Shown: in pieces, positions 7,562 to 15,713 of the stretch
Layout: each line of letters begins with the position of its first letter
Position numbering within the stretch: the stretch's first letter is position 1
DNA from: Fictibacillus marinisediminis
GTDB lineage: Bacteria > Bacillota > Bacilli > Bacillales > Fictibacillaceae
NCBI RefSeq assembly: GCF_023149135.1
Contig: NZ_JAIWJX010000002.1
Span: 3,844,001-3,908,000 of the forward strand
Reading direction: 5' to 3'
Length of the DNA stretch: 64,000 bases
Made by a program: the position numbers and the translations under genes
Notes under the pieces: generated by a model
Seen by the model: only the letters and a program-made list of their open reading frames with translations
The model's database searches: none
Told to the model about the DNA's origin: nothing

Positions 7562-8350
7562 CTATTTACAGGAGAACGATACGCTGCCGAGCTCGTCGAA
7601 CGTGGCAATGATGGTATCACCCGGCTCAAAGGCAATGGCTTCTGATAGAGCGCCGCTCAGGACGATGTCACCTTTTTTAAGGCCTTCGTTTCTCTCTCCC
7701 ATCTTATTCACGCACCAGGCAACCGCTGCCGCCGGATGCCGGAGCACGGCAGCCCCAGCTCCTGTTGTGGCCACTTCGCCGTTTTTGGACATGACCATGC
7801 CGATATGGGCAAGATCCAACTTGTCTGGCGAGATCCACTTGCTTCCGGCTATGAACTTCGCAGATGAGCAGTTATCCGCTACCACATCAACGAGCGTGAA
7901 TTTAAAGTCCTTGTATCGGCTGTCGATGATCTCGATAGCAGGTGCTATGTACTTGGTCGCCTTCAGTACATCCTCAGCCGTAACGTTCGTTCCCTGCAGA
8001 TCCTCACCCATTAAAAAGGCAATTTCAGGTTCGGCCTTTGGATGAATAAGCTGGTTGAACCGAACAGGCTCCCATTCGTACGCGAGCATATCCGTGAGCA
8101 GATAACCATAGATTGCCTCGTGAACACCCATCATCTCATGCTTCGCTTTGCTCGTTAAGCCAAGCTTGATCCCTGCTCTTCGTGCTCCCTGTTCCATCCT
8201 TTTTTCAATCAAACGCTGCTGGATATCATATGCTTCATCTATGGCAAGGTCCGGATTCTGGTCCGTCAGCTTGATGACTTCACGGATATCGCGTTCTGCG
8301 CCCAAAAGATAGTCTACCATTTCATCCTGTCCTCTTTTTGTTACCGTCAC
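7562..8350 (-). CDS. 4-oxalocrotonate (2-oxo-3-hexenedioate) decarboxylase
   Basis: This 262-residue protein belongs to the MhpD/DmpH hydratase-decarboxylase family. Motifs GIKLGLTSKAKHEMMGV, HPKAEPEIAF, EIIDSRYKDFKFTLVDVVADN and GAGAAVLRHPAAAVAW are present. The segment DSRYKDFKF and the last blocks resemble DmpH (decarboxylase) more than DmpE (hydratase), and a separate hydratase gene lies at 10293, so the two steps are divided between them. It would convert 4-oxalocrotonate to 2-oxopent-4-enoate with a metal ion. The start is GTG at 8350, 8 nt after AGGAGG, which itself overlaps the end of the aldolase gene. Confidence 0.87.
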   Translation of the reverse strand: MTVTKRGQDEMVDYLLGAERDIREVIKLTDQNPDLAIDEAYDIQQRLIEKRMEQGARRAGIKLGLTSKAKHEMMGVHEAIYGYLLTDMLAYEWEPVRFNQLIHPKAEPEIAFLMGEDLQGTNVTAEDVLKATKYIAPAIEIIDSRYKDFKFTLVDVVADNCSSAKFIAGSKWISPDKLDLAHIGMVMSKNGEVATTGAGAAVLRHPAAAVAWCVNKMGERNEGLKKGDIVLSGALSEAIAFEPGDTIIATFDELGSVSFSCK

Positions 8351-8353
8351 GAA

Positions 8354-9379
8354 TCACACCTCCTGTTTGGTCTTGGCCAGCTCGGCCGCTACATCTAGTA
8401 TCATATCTTCCTGTCCCCCGACTGCCTTTCGCTTGCCAATCTCTACTAAAATATTCCGTGAATCCAGTCCGAAACGAGCAGCTGCCCGTTCGGCGTGCAG
8501 AAGGAAGCTCGAGTAGACACCGGCATGCCCCATCACAAGACTGCCTTTACTGATCTCCTGCGGACGCGGCAGCATCGGTGCTACGATCTCCTCCGCGAGG
8601 TCCTGCATTTTATAGAGATCGATCCCCACATCAAGTCCAAGGCGGTCAAGTACAGCCAGCAATACCTCTGTCTGCGTATTCCCCGCTCCTGCCCCCAGAC
8701 AGCGGACACTGCCATCAATCCGGGTCGCTCCTTCTTCAATAGCCACCAGCGTATTGGCCACGGCAACCGAGAGATTGTTATGGGCATGAAACCCGATCTC
8801 GATATCCAAAGACTGGCGAAGCGCGCTGATTCGTTCACGCACTTCGTGAGGCAGCAGGGCACCCGCGGAATCCGTCACATACACGGCCTGCGCGCCATAG
8901 CTTTCCATCAGCCTGGCCTGTTCGACAAGCTTGTCGACGGGAGCAGAGTGAGCCATCATCAAAAATCCGAAGGCTTCCATCCCAAGCTCTCGTGCCAGGT
9001 GAATATGCTGAGCAGAAATATCCGCTTCTGTCACATGAGTCGCCACACGAACGAGGCCTGCCCCTAGGTCACGAGCTTTTTTCAATTCATGAACTGTACC
9101 GATTCCAGGAATTAAGAGAACCGCAACTGTTGACAACTTACACGCCTCGACCGCTGTTTCGATCAGTTTCATTTCATCCACTAGAGAACGCCCGTATTGA
9201 AGGGTCGAACCGCCGAGTCCATCCCCATGGCTTACCTCAATGTAATGCATGCCGGCCTCATCCAGCGCTTTTGCCACCTTCCACACCTGTTCTGCCGTGA
9301 ACTGATGCTTCATGACATGGCTGCCGTCACGAAGGCAAACTTCGGTCAATTTAATGGGCTTATCGCTATTTCGTTTCAT
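8354..9379 (-). CDS. 4-hydroxy-2-oxovalerate aldolase
   Basis: The 341-residue protein is a DmpG/MhpE/BphI-type HMGL-like aldolase. Its N terminus [18 protein letters not shown] carries the conserved Arg-Asp pair that binds metal and substrate, followed by [12 protein letters not shown] and, near residue 200, [14 protein letters not shown] with the metal-binding histidines. It splits 4-hydroxy-2-oxovalerate into pyruvate and acetaldehyde. In this family the enzyme forms a channelling complex with the acylating acetaldehyde dehydrogenase, whose gene here overlaps it by 14 bp. The ATG at 9379 has AGGATGGG upstream. Confidence 0.93.
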   Translation of the reverse strand: MKRNSDKPIKLTEVCLRDGSHVMKHQFTAEQVWKVAKALDEAGMHYIEVSHGDGLGGSTLQYGRSLVDEMKLIETAVEACKLSTVAVLLIPGIGTVHELKKARDLGAGLVRVATHVTEADISAQHIHLARELGMEAFGFLMMAHSAPVDKLVEQARLMESYGAQAVYVTDSAGALLPHEVRERISALRQSLDIEIGFHAHNNLSVAVANTLVAIEEGATRIDGSVRCLGAGAGNTQTEVLLAVLDRLGLDVGIDLYKMQDLAEEIVAPMLPRPQEISKGSLVMGHAGVYSSFLLHAERAAARFGLDSRNILVEIGKRKAVGGQEDMILDVAAELAKTKQEV

Positions 9380-10277
9380 AAGAACCCATCCTTTCCGGCG
9401 CCTTCCTTAGATCCAACCGGTGTTTGGCATATTGCTCCGCCACCCGAACAGCAGCGGCCGTCATGATATCAAGATTGCCGGCATACGGTGGAAAGTAATC
9501 TCCCGCCCCTTCCACCTCAAGAAAAACGGTGACCCGGTTATCTTCAAACAACGGCTCCTGTTTTAGAAGATAGCCGGGAACATAGGATTGAACTTCCGTT
9601 ACCATCTCATCAATGGACTGGCGAATCGCTTCTTCGTCCATATTTTTAACTTCACAATACACCGTGTCTCTCATCAGAATCGGGGGATCGGCTGGGTTCA
9701 TGATAATCAAAGCTTTTCCACGGTCCGCCCCGCCTGCCTCTTCAATCCCTCTGCGGGTCGTGATCGTAAATTCATCAATGTTGGCCCGAGTTCCAGGTCC
9801 GGCGCTCTTGCTGGCGATCGTCGCTACAATTTCCCCGTACTCCACATCTGCCACCCGGTTGATCGCGTGAATGATAGGAATCGTCGCCTGTCCCCCGCAC
9901 GTGATCATATTTACATTTGATTCATCAAGATAACTGCCAAGGTGGTTTACCGCAGGGCATACGAACGGTCCACGTGCTGCCGGAGTGAGATCGACTGCAA
10001 ACTTTCCCAGAGCCTTCAGCACTTTTGCATGGCGCACATGAGCCTTGGCGGATGTGGCATCAAACACGATGTCCGCAAGCTCAGGGTTTTCCAACAACCC
10101 CTGAATTCCGTTATCAAACGTGGTGTACCCCGCATCTTTAGCCCGCTTCAACCCATCTGATTCTGCATCAATGCCAATGACAGCCGTCAGTTCAAGCCAT
10201 TCACTTCGTGCAAGCTTGTACATGAGGTCCGTTCCGATGTTCCCCGAACCGATGATTGCTGCTTTTACCTTCTCCAT
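9366..10277 (-). CDS. Acetaldehyde dehydrogenase (acylating)
   Basis: This 303-residue enzyme of the DmpF/MhpF/BphJ type converts acetaldehyde, NAD+ and CoA to acetyl-CoA. The nucleotide-binding motif is [14 protein letters not shown] at residues 8-21. The catalytic cysteine is C127 in [27 protein letters not shown] and the C-terminal half match the dimerisation domain. It is the physical and metabolic partner of the aldolase encoded immediately downstream, which keeps toxic acetaldehyde from escaping. AGAAAGGAGAAAGG precedes the ATG. Confidence 0.94.
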   Translation of the reverse strand: MEKVKAAIIGSGNIGTDLMYKLARSEWLELTAVIGIDAESDGLKRAKDAGYTTFDNGIQGLLENPELADIVFDATSAKAHVRHAKVLKALGKFAVDLTPAARGPFVCPAVNHLGSYLDESNVNMITCGGQATIPIIHAINRVADVEYGEIVATIASKSAGPGTRANIDEFTITTRRGIEEAGGADRGKALIIMNPADPPILMRDTVYCEVKNMDEEAIRQSIDEMVTEVQSYVPGYLLKQEPLFEDNRVTVFLEVEGAGDYFPPYAGNLDIMTAAAVRVAEQYAKHRLDLRKAPERMGSYETK

Positions 10278-10292
10278 AGCCTTTCTCCTTTC

Positions 10293-11072
10293 TTATGCAA
10301 AATGGACGGATACCCAGCCGAGCGCACCAAATTCTGCCGTCACCGTATCTCCTGGCAAAACATCAATGGCTGCCGACAGAGCACCTGGCAGAATGAGCTC
10401 GTTTGCTTTTAGCGGAATGCCGAACTCGTAAAGCTTGTTGGCCAGCCAGGCGACCGCGTGAGCCGGGTGCCCAAGCGCTGCCGCTCCTGCTCCGGTTGCA
10501 ATCAGCTCTTCATTTTTGAATAAAACCATGCTGGCGCTTCTAAAATCAACCTCATCAATGGTTTTCTTCTTGTCACTGAGGACGACCTTTGCCGATGATC
10601 CGTTATCCGCTACCGTATCCACGAGCTTGATCTTCCAGTCGGCGATGCGGCTGTCGATGATCTCAAGTGCTGGAACCACATAATCGGTTGCCATGAGTAC
10701 ATCCAGGAATGTCACGTTCGGCTGAAACAGCTCATCTCGCAGCACAAAGCCGATTTCCGCCTCCACTCTCGGCTTGATCATTGAATCAATGCGTACCGTC
10801 TCACCATTTTTCACCGTCATATCATCAAAGAGATGGCCGTAATCCGGCTCATCCACCCCAAGCATGTTCTGCATCGCTTTGCTCGTCAGACCAACCTTCT
10901 TGCCAATCACGTTCCGCCCTTCGTCTGTCTTGCTCTTCGCAATGGCGAGCTGAATCTGATAAGCATCCTCCACCGTCAGATTCTCAAAACGCTCGGTCAG
11001 CGGGGCAACCGGTACGTTGGTACGCTCCGCCTCGAGCAGTTCCCCTGCAAGCCGATCAATGACCTTTTGCAT
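10293..11072 (-). CDS. 2-oxopent-4-enoate hydratase
   Basis: The 259-residue protein is a DmpE/MhpD-type hydratase. It shows GKKVGLTSKAMQNMLGVDEPDYGHLFDDM, KPRVEAEIGF, EIIDSRIADWKIKLVDTVADN and GAGAAALGHPAHAVAWLAN. DSRIxDWKIK with PDYGxL is the hydratase signature that separates it from the paralogous decarboxylase at 7562. It adds water to 2-oxopent-4-enoate to give 4-hydroxy-2-oxovalerate, the substrate of the aldolase. The start ATG at 11072 follows AGAGAAGGGATG. A MITE-like element and a stem-loop separate it from the upstream dehydrogenase gene, so this lower-pathway half could be transcribed less than the upper half. Confidence 0.9.
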   Translation of the reverse strand: MQKVIDRLAGELLEAERTNVPVAPLTERFENLTVEDAYQIQLAIAKSKTDEGRNVIGKKVGLTSKAMQNMLGVDEPDYGHLFDDMTVKNGETVRIDSMIKPRVEAEIGFVLRDELFQPNVTFLDVLMATDYVVPALEIIDSRIADWKIKLVDTVADNGSSAKVVLSDKKKTIDEVDFRSASMVLFKNEELIATGAGAAALGHPAHAVAWLANKLYEFGIPLKANELILPGALSAAIDVLPGDTVTAEFGALGWVSVHFA

Positions 11073-11104
11073 GTATGTTTCATCCCTTCTCTTTAAAATA
11101 AGGA

Positions 11105-11129
11105 ACGAAAGGCATTTAGCACCTTTCGT
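11105..11129. other. Stem-loop between upper and lower pathway genes
   Basis: ACGAAAGG and CCTTTCGT form a perfect 8-bp stem around a 9-nt loop. No clear T-run follows on the minus strand, so it is a weak terminator at best. It could instead stabilise an mRNA end. It lies about 35 bp upstream of the hydratase start. Confidence 0.45.
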
Positions 11130-11156
11130 CTCTTAGCTTTTTTCTAAAAAATTATG

Positions 11157-11392
11157 AAGGCTTTTGTTTAATTAGCTTCATTGCCAAGTTGATTGGAGTG
11201 GAAGGTGCGAGATCCTCGAAAATGAACATCACATTTTCTTCGTGCGATGTATCGCTGCCGTAGCCTTCCTTGTCCTGCGGGAGTAGCGTGACAGGTGAGA
11301 CTACAGGCTCACCGCACGCCCCGCGGAAAGCGAGCATCCTGGAACGGAGATCAACCACTTCCAAGAGCAACAGAAGCTGCTGAAACAGCCTT
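11157..11392 (-). mobile_element. MITE-like element, copy 2, inserted in the aromatic operon
   Basis: Read on the minus strand it begins GGCTGTTTC directly at the stop codon of the semialdehyde dehydrogenase gene and ends AAACAAAAGCC, an imperfect inverted repeat of the start. The interior matches copies at 5558 and 22119 (CGCTTTCCGCGG, GTCTCACCTGTCACGCT, CATCGCACGAAGAAAATG). It is transcribed with the operon in the same orientation as its conserved core, and its hairpins may act as a processing or attenuation site. Confidence 0.75.
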
Positions 11393-12860
11393 ATAATTTC
11401 ATCGTGATCGTTTTTGCCTCGGTATAAAATTCGAAGCTGTGCCGGCCGCCTTCACGGCCGATCCCGCTTGCTTTCGAGCCGCCAAAAGGCGTTCTTAGGT
11501 CACGAATATACCAGCAATTGATCCAGAGCAATCCTGAATCCACGCCTGCCGTCACCCGCTGTGCCCGGCGTATATCGTTCGTCCAGACGACTCCTGCAAG
11601 GCCATACATCGAATCATTGGCGATCCGAATGGCATCTTCTTCGGATTTAAAAGGAATGACGACCAGGACCGGACCGAAAATCTCCTCTTGTGCTACGCGC
11701 ATGCTGTTGTCCACATCATAAAGGACGGTCGGCTCGTAAAAGTTACCATGCTCCATCCCTTTCACCCGCTTGCCGCCGCATGCCAGCTTCGCCCCCTCGG
11801 TTAGCCCGATCTCCACGTAGTTATGCACCGTCTCGAGATGGCTCTTAGAGACAACTGCCCCCATATCTGTCGTTTCATCGGTCGGATCACCGACTTTAAT
11901 TTTCTGAACAGCCGACGTAAACTTCTCCAAAAACTGATCATATATGCTTTCCTGCAATAACAGGCGCGAACCCGCTAAACAGATCTCACCCTGGTTTCGG
12001 TAGATCGCATCAAGTGATCCTTGTACTGCTTCATCCAGGTCGGCATCTTCAAACACGATATTCGCTGATTTTCCGCCAAGCTCCAATGAAACAGGGATCA
12101 GGTTTTCTGCGGCATTGCGCATGATCGTTTTGCCTGTATTCGATTCACCGACAAATGAAATCCTGCGGACAGACGGATTGGTCGTCATCGCTGTGCCCAT
12201 CGTGCTGCCCGGACCGGTAATAATGTTCAATACTCCTGGCGGCAATCCGGCTTCGTTCGCAATCTCACCAAGCATGACTGCACTCAGCGGTGTATAGGAG
12301 GCCGGCTTTACAACGACCGTATTGCCTGCGGCAAGAGCAGCCGACGCTTTCCACGTCATCTGCATGAACGGAAGGTTCCACGGGATGATGAGGCTCGTAA
12401 CCCCGGCTGGTGCATATTTAGCGTAGGACATGATGTTGTGTTTATCGTAATGTTCATGAACCATGTATTTAGACATCTCGGCAAAAAAGCGGAAGTTGGA
12501 AGCAGCCCGTGGAATATCAAATCCACGGCTTTCTTTGATCGGCTTACCGACATCTAAAGTTTCGACCATCGCCAACTCGTCCACGTTCTCCATGATCAGG
12601 CCGGACATCCGGCAGAGAATATCAGAGCGTTCCTCTACCGGCATCTTGCTCCAAATGCCGCTGTCAAAAGCTTTCTTGGCCGATTCGATCGCACGCTCCG
12701 CATCTTCCGGACTTCCGTTCGCAACAGCTGCGAGCTTTTCATTGCTCGCCGGATTGATGGAGTCGAACGTGCTGCCGGAACGGGCCTCCACGTACTCGCC
12801 GTCAATAAAAAGAAGCGCATCTTTCAGTGTTTTTTTATCAGCCGTCATTTCTTTCGTCAT
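11391..12860 (-). CDS. 2-aminomuconic 6-semialdehyde dehydrogenase
   Basis: This 489-residue aldehyde dehydrogenase has the oxyanion asparagine in IIPWNLPFMQ (N162), general base E260 in SLELGGKSAN, and catalytic C294 in NQGEICLAGSRLL. The C-terminal block WINCWYIRDLRTPFGGSKASGIGREGG is typical of the hydroxymuconic/aminomuconic semialdehyde dehydrogenase branch (XylG, DmpC, AmnC, NbaE). In this operon the substrate is expected to be 2-aminomuconic semialdehyde, oxidised with NAD+ to 2-aminomuconate, which pre-empts non-enzymatic cyclisation to picolinate. AGTAAGGAGG precedes the ATG. Its last codons are intact although a MITE-like element begins at its stop codon. Confidence 0.9.
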   Translation of the reverse strand: MTKEMTADKKTLKDALLFIDGEYVEARSGSTFDSINPASNEKLAAVANGSPEDAERAIESAKKAFDSGIWSKMPVEERSDILCRMSGLIMENVDELAMVETLDVGKPIKESRGFDIPRAASNFRFFAEMSKYMVHEHYDKHNIMSYAKYAPAGVTSLIIPWNLPFMQMTWKASAALAAGNTVVVKPASYTPLSAVMLGEIANEAGLPPGVLNIITGPGSTMGTAMTTNPSVRRISFVGESNTGKTIMRNAAENLIPVSLELGGKSANIVFEDADLDEAVQGSLDAIYRNQGEICLAGSRLLLQESIYDQFLEKFTSAVQKIKVGDPTDETTDMGAVVSKSHLETVHNYVEIGLTEGAKLACGGKRVKGMEHGNFYEPTVLYDVDNSMRVAQEEIFGPVLVVIPFKSEEDAIRIANDSMYGLAGVVWTNDIRRAQRVTAGVDSGLLWINCWYIRDLRTPFGGSKASGIGREGGRHSFEFYTEAKTITMKL

Positions 12861-12872
12861 GTGTGAACCTCC

Positions 12873-13340
12873 TTACTCTTCGATCTCCAGAATCATCTCG
12901 ATCTCAATCGCCGTATTGTTCGGAAGCTGTGCCATCCCGACGGCTGAACGCGCGTGTTTTCCTTTTTCGCCGAACACTTGAACGAGCAGATCCGACGCCC
13001 CGTTCATCACTTGGGGAGTCGCGGTAAAATCCTCTGTACAGTTCACCATGCCAAGTATCTTCACGACACGCTTCACCCTGCTCAACTCACCAAGCTCCTG
13101 CTTCACGACACTGAGAAGATTCAGCATCGACTGCTGGGCGGCCAAATATCCTTCTTCAACCGTTAGTTCCCGGCCCAGTTTGCCATGATACTGATCAACA
13201 CCCTGACCGGATGTAAAAAGAAGGCTTCCGGTTCTTACACAGCTCACATAGTTTCCGACTGCCGGCCGGACAGGAGCGAGGATCAGCCCGAGCCCTTCCA
13301 GCTTACTCTCCGGATGTTGCACTGTTTGCAAGGACTGCAC
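12873..13340 (-). CDS. RidA/YjgF-family 2-aminomuconate deaminase
   Basis: The protein of up to 155 residues is a RidA-fold member: GNYVSCVRTGSLLFTSGQG, a central helix, and GKHARSAVGMAQLPNNTAIEIEMILEIE, with the conserved arginine near residue 131 and glutamate near 148. In aminophenol and 3-hydroxyanthranilate clusters a RidA-family protein (AmnD/NbaF type) releases ammonia from 2-aminomuconate to give 4-oxalocrotonate, and its position between decarboxylase and dehydrogenase genes supports that role. The frame opens with a GTG at 13340 and overlaps the upstream gene by 38 bp; an in-frame GTG at 13322 is also possible. Confidence 0.87.
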   Translation of the reverse strand: MQSLQTVQHPESKLEGLGLILAPVRPAVGNYVSCVRTGSLLFTSGQGVDQYHGKLGRELTVEEGYLAAQQSMLNLLSVVKQELGELSRVKRVVKILGMVNCTEDFTATPQVMNGASDLLVQVFGEKGKHARSAVGMAQLPNNTAIEIEMILEIEE

Positions 13341-14340
13341 CCCGTTTCCCGAGTTCCAAATTTAAAAACCGTGCTGCATTCTCACCAAGCATGCCGCGTT
13401 TCTGCTCAGCTGTTAACTCGAGCGTTTCATCGATTACCTTGCCAGGATTGATTTCACGCAGCAAAAACGGATAATCAGAACCCATGAAGATTTTCTCGTA
13501 TCCAAACCGCTCCATCATATATTTGATGTTCAGCGGATCGTAGTTTAACGAATCAAAATAAAACTGTTTGGCATAATGGCTCGGCGGATGAGTCGTCAGC
13601 CGGAGATGCGGCCAGACGTTCCAGCCTTGATCCAGTCTTGGGATGAGGTAAGGAAACGAACCGCCTCCATGCGCAAAACAGATCTTCAGACGCGGATACT
13701 TCTCCATGATGCCGCTCCAGATGAGCGAGGCCGCTGCAAGCGCCGTCTCACTCGGCATCCCTACCGTATACATGAAGTTATGGTTCGGCATCCGATCCCG
13801 CCCGAGCGTCTCCCACGGGTGGATGAAGATTGGCACTTCCCATTTTTCCGCCATCTCAAAAAATAGCAGAAATGACGGATCATCCAAGTTTTTGCCGTTG
13901 ACGTTCGTACCGATCTCGATGCCATGCAGCCCAAGTTCATTGATGCAGCGTTCCATCTCCCGGACGGCGGTTACGCTGTCCTGCATTGGAACCGTCCCTA
14001 AGCCGACAAAACGGTCAGGGTGCTTTGCGACCGTTTCTGCAATAAAGTCGTTCTGAATCTTTGCCATCTCGGTTGCGGCTTCCGGATTCGCCCAGTACGA
14101 GAACGTGACCGGAATCGGGGACAGCACCTGGATATCCACGCCTTCCCGGTCCATGTCCTGAATTCGTTTTTCCGGCGACCATACCTGGTCCGTCACATCC
14201 CGGAAGTTCTTGCCTCCTACCAAAATGGATGCACCGCAGGCACACGTCCGGTTCAGCACCGGCCAGCGCTCTCCGCCGTATTTTTCCGTAAAATCCGGAA
14301 AGCTCTCCGGAATGATATGGGTGTGAAAATCTATTCGCAC
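13303..14340 (-). CDS. 2-amino-3-carboxymuconate 6-semialdehyde decarboxylase (ACMSD)
   Basis: The 345-residue amidohydrolase-fold enzyme begins RIDFHTHIIPE. From a GTG start the metal ligands fall at H6, H8, H174 (IFIHPWE), H224 (ICFAHGGG) and D289 (GSDYPF), very near the positions I recall for the Pseudomonas enzyme. WPVLNRTCACGASI is another family block. It decarboxylates 2-amino-3-carboxymuconate semialdehyde to 2-aminomuconic semialdehyde. I choose GTG at 14340 because GGAGGA lies 6 nt upstream; the longer frame from 14388 lacks support and would overlap the dioxygenase gene more deeply. The chosen start overlaps that gene's end by 10 bp, implying coupled translation. Confidence 0.93.
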   Translation of the reverse strand: MRIDFHTHIIPESFPDFTEKYGGERWPVLNRTCACGASILVGGKNFRDVTDQVWSPEKRIQDMDREGVDIQVLSPIPVTFSYWANPEAATEMAKIQNDFIAETVAKHPDRFVGLGTVPMQDSVTAVREMERCINELGLHGIEIGTNVNGKNLDDPSFLLFFEMAEKWEVPIFIHPWETLGRDRMPNHNFMYTVGMPSETALAAASLIWSGIMEKYPRLKICFAHGGGSFPYLIPRLDQGWNVWPHLRLTTHPPSHYAKQFYFDSLNYDPLNIKYMMERFGYEKIFMGSDYPFLLREINPGKVIDETLELTAEQKRGMLGENAARFLNLELGKRGAVLANSATSGE

Positions 14341-14879
14341 TTCCATTCCTCCACGTTTTCCGGCATGTGGTGGCCGCAATTCTTGCACAAGCGTACTTCC
14401 GCGTCAGAGTTAAAGCTGTGGATTGCTTCTTTTACTTGTTTTTCAATGTCGTTCAGCTGTACGGTCACCCGGTGCATCTCATGGTTGCACTCATCACAGA
14501 ACCAGACGAAATCCTCTAGTTCTCCTTCCGCACGCTTGCGCTCGATGACAAGTCCGTACGTATCTGCCACACGGTGAGGAGAATGTGGAACCATCGCAGG
14601 CAGCATGAACACTTCACCTTCTTTTACTGTAACGACCTTTCTTGCCCCATCTTCCGTAATGCACTCGACATAACAGTCGCCTTTGATCTGGTAAAAGAAC
14701 TCGTCTGAAGGGTCGACGTGAAAATCGCGCCGGCGGTTCGGCCCGCCGATGATCATGCAGATGAACTCTGAATCCTGCCAGAGCACTTTGTTGTTCACAG
14801 GCGGTTTTAACGCATCCTTATTTTCCTCGATCCATTTCAGCAGATTAAAAGAAAACAGTCGTTCAGCCGTCTTTGTCAT
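14331..14879 (-). CDS. 3-hydroxyanthranilate 3,4-dioxygenase
   Basis: This 182-residue cupin ring-cleavage enzyme has the Fe(II) ligands H54 and E60 in RRDFHVDPSDEFFYQ and H99 in PAMVPHSPHR. The arginines that bind substrate carboxylate are in GPNRRR and PHR. A second, rubredoxin-like iron site is formed by C128, C131, C165 and C168, as in bacterial enzymes. It opens the ring of 3-hydroxyanthranilate to 2-amino-3-carboxymuconate semialdehyde. GGGAGGAATACCAA precedes the ATG. It is the gene that fixes the identity of the operon. Confidence 0.95.
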   Translation of the reverse strand: MTKTAERLFSFNLLKWIEENKDALKPPVNNKVLWQDSEFICMIIGGPNRRRDFHVDPSDEFFYQIKGDCYVECITEDGARKVVTVKEGEVFMLPAMVPHSPHRVADTYGLVIERKRAEGELEDFVWFCDECNHEMHRVTVQLNDIEKQVKEAIHSFNSDAEVRLCKNCGHHMPENVEEWKCE

Positions 14880-14911
14880 TTGGTATTCCTCCCGAATTTT
14901 TTATAGAAATA

Positions 14912-15658
14912 CTAGACGTCGATATATCCAAGCTCTTTTGATAGAGTATTAGCCGTGAGCAGGAGATGCTCCAGAATTCCTTTGCTGTCGCGGCCCTGCA
15001 TATAAAACGGCTCACCGACAATGTTCAGCGACGCAATGGTATGGCCGGAGTAGGAGCGGATGGGGGCAGCCACGCCGTACAAACCAAGTTCATTTTCGTT
15101 ATCGCTCACGGAATAGCCGCGCTTTTTCACTTCCTGAAGCTCGGTTTGCAGCTGAGCCGCACATGTGATGGTGTTCGGAGCCCGCTGCACAAGCCCCTTC
15201 TCCACGGTGACCTTCACCATGGGAGGGTTTGAGGATAATAGAATCTTTCCTGAGCTCGTGCAGTAGGCAGGCTTTCTTGAACCGACATACGTCGGAATTT
15301 CCTGGCTTTCTTTAGGGCTGGCTTTCAGGACGAACACGACCTCGCCTTGATCAAACATGCCGATATGAACCGCCCCTTTAAAACGGCGGATGAGCCCTTC
15401 CACAATTGGGAAAGCTCCGCTCAGCATTTCCTTCTGATACATGACCCGGTTGCCCCATTCGAGCAGCTTCCATCCTAGCCTGTATTTTTTCTGGCTGTCT
15501 TTGATGAGCATACCTTCCTGGCACAGGGTATGCAGCAGATGGTGGACAGAACTCGGGTTTAAATCAAGCTTTGTAGCAATGTCGAGGTTCCCCAGCACCG
15601 GTTCTTCATCCGTAAAACAGTTCAAGATTCTAGCAATCTTCTGAACAGATCCAATCAC
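14912..15658 (-). CDS. IclR-family transcriptional regulator of the aromatic operon
   Basis: The 248-residue protein has an N-terminal winged helix (VQKIARILNCFTDEEPVLGN...SSVHHLLHTLCQEGMLIKD) and a C-terminal effector domain with CTSSGKILLSS and GYSVSDNENELGLYGVAAPI, the usual IclR ligand-binding blocks. It lies inside the operon between the monooxygenase and dioxygenase genes, so it is autoregulated. IclR proteins of aromatic pathways bind short palindromes near the promoter; a 15-bp palindrome at 17317-17331 is the obvious candidate. The ligand is probably a pathway intermediate (inference). The start is GTG at 15658 after AAGGGGGAAG. Confidence 0.9.
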   Translation of the reverse strand: MIGSVQKIARILNCFTDEEPVLGNLDIATKLDLNPSSVHHLLHTLCQEGMLIKDSQKKYRLGWKLLEWGNRVMYQKEMLSGAFPIVEGLIRRFKGAVHIGMFDQGEVVFVLKASPKESQEIPTYVGSRKPAYCTSSGKILLSSNPPMVKVTVEKGLVQRAPNTITCAAQLQTELQEVKKRGYSVSDNENELGLYGVAAPIRSYSGHTIASLNIVGEPFYMQGRDSKGILEHLLLTANTLSKELGYIDV

Positions 15659-15713
15659 ATCTCTTCCCCCTTCGCTTCTTTAAAACGGTAAGCTCTGGGC
15701 TGCCGGCCATTAC

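Noticed and set aside
7539..8045. 168-residue plus-strand frame opposite the decarboxylase gene
   Set aside because: It is the antisense shadow of a clearly conserved enzyme.
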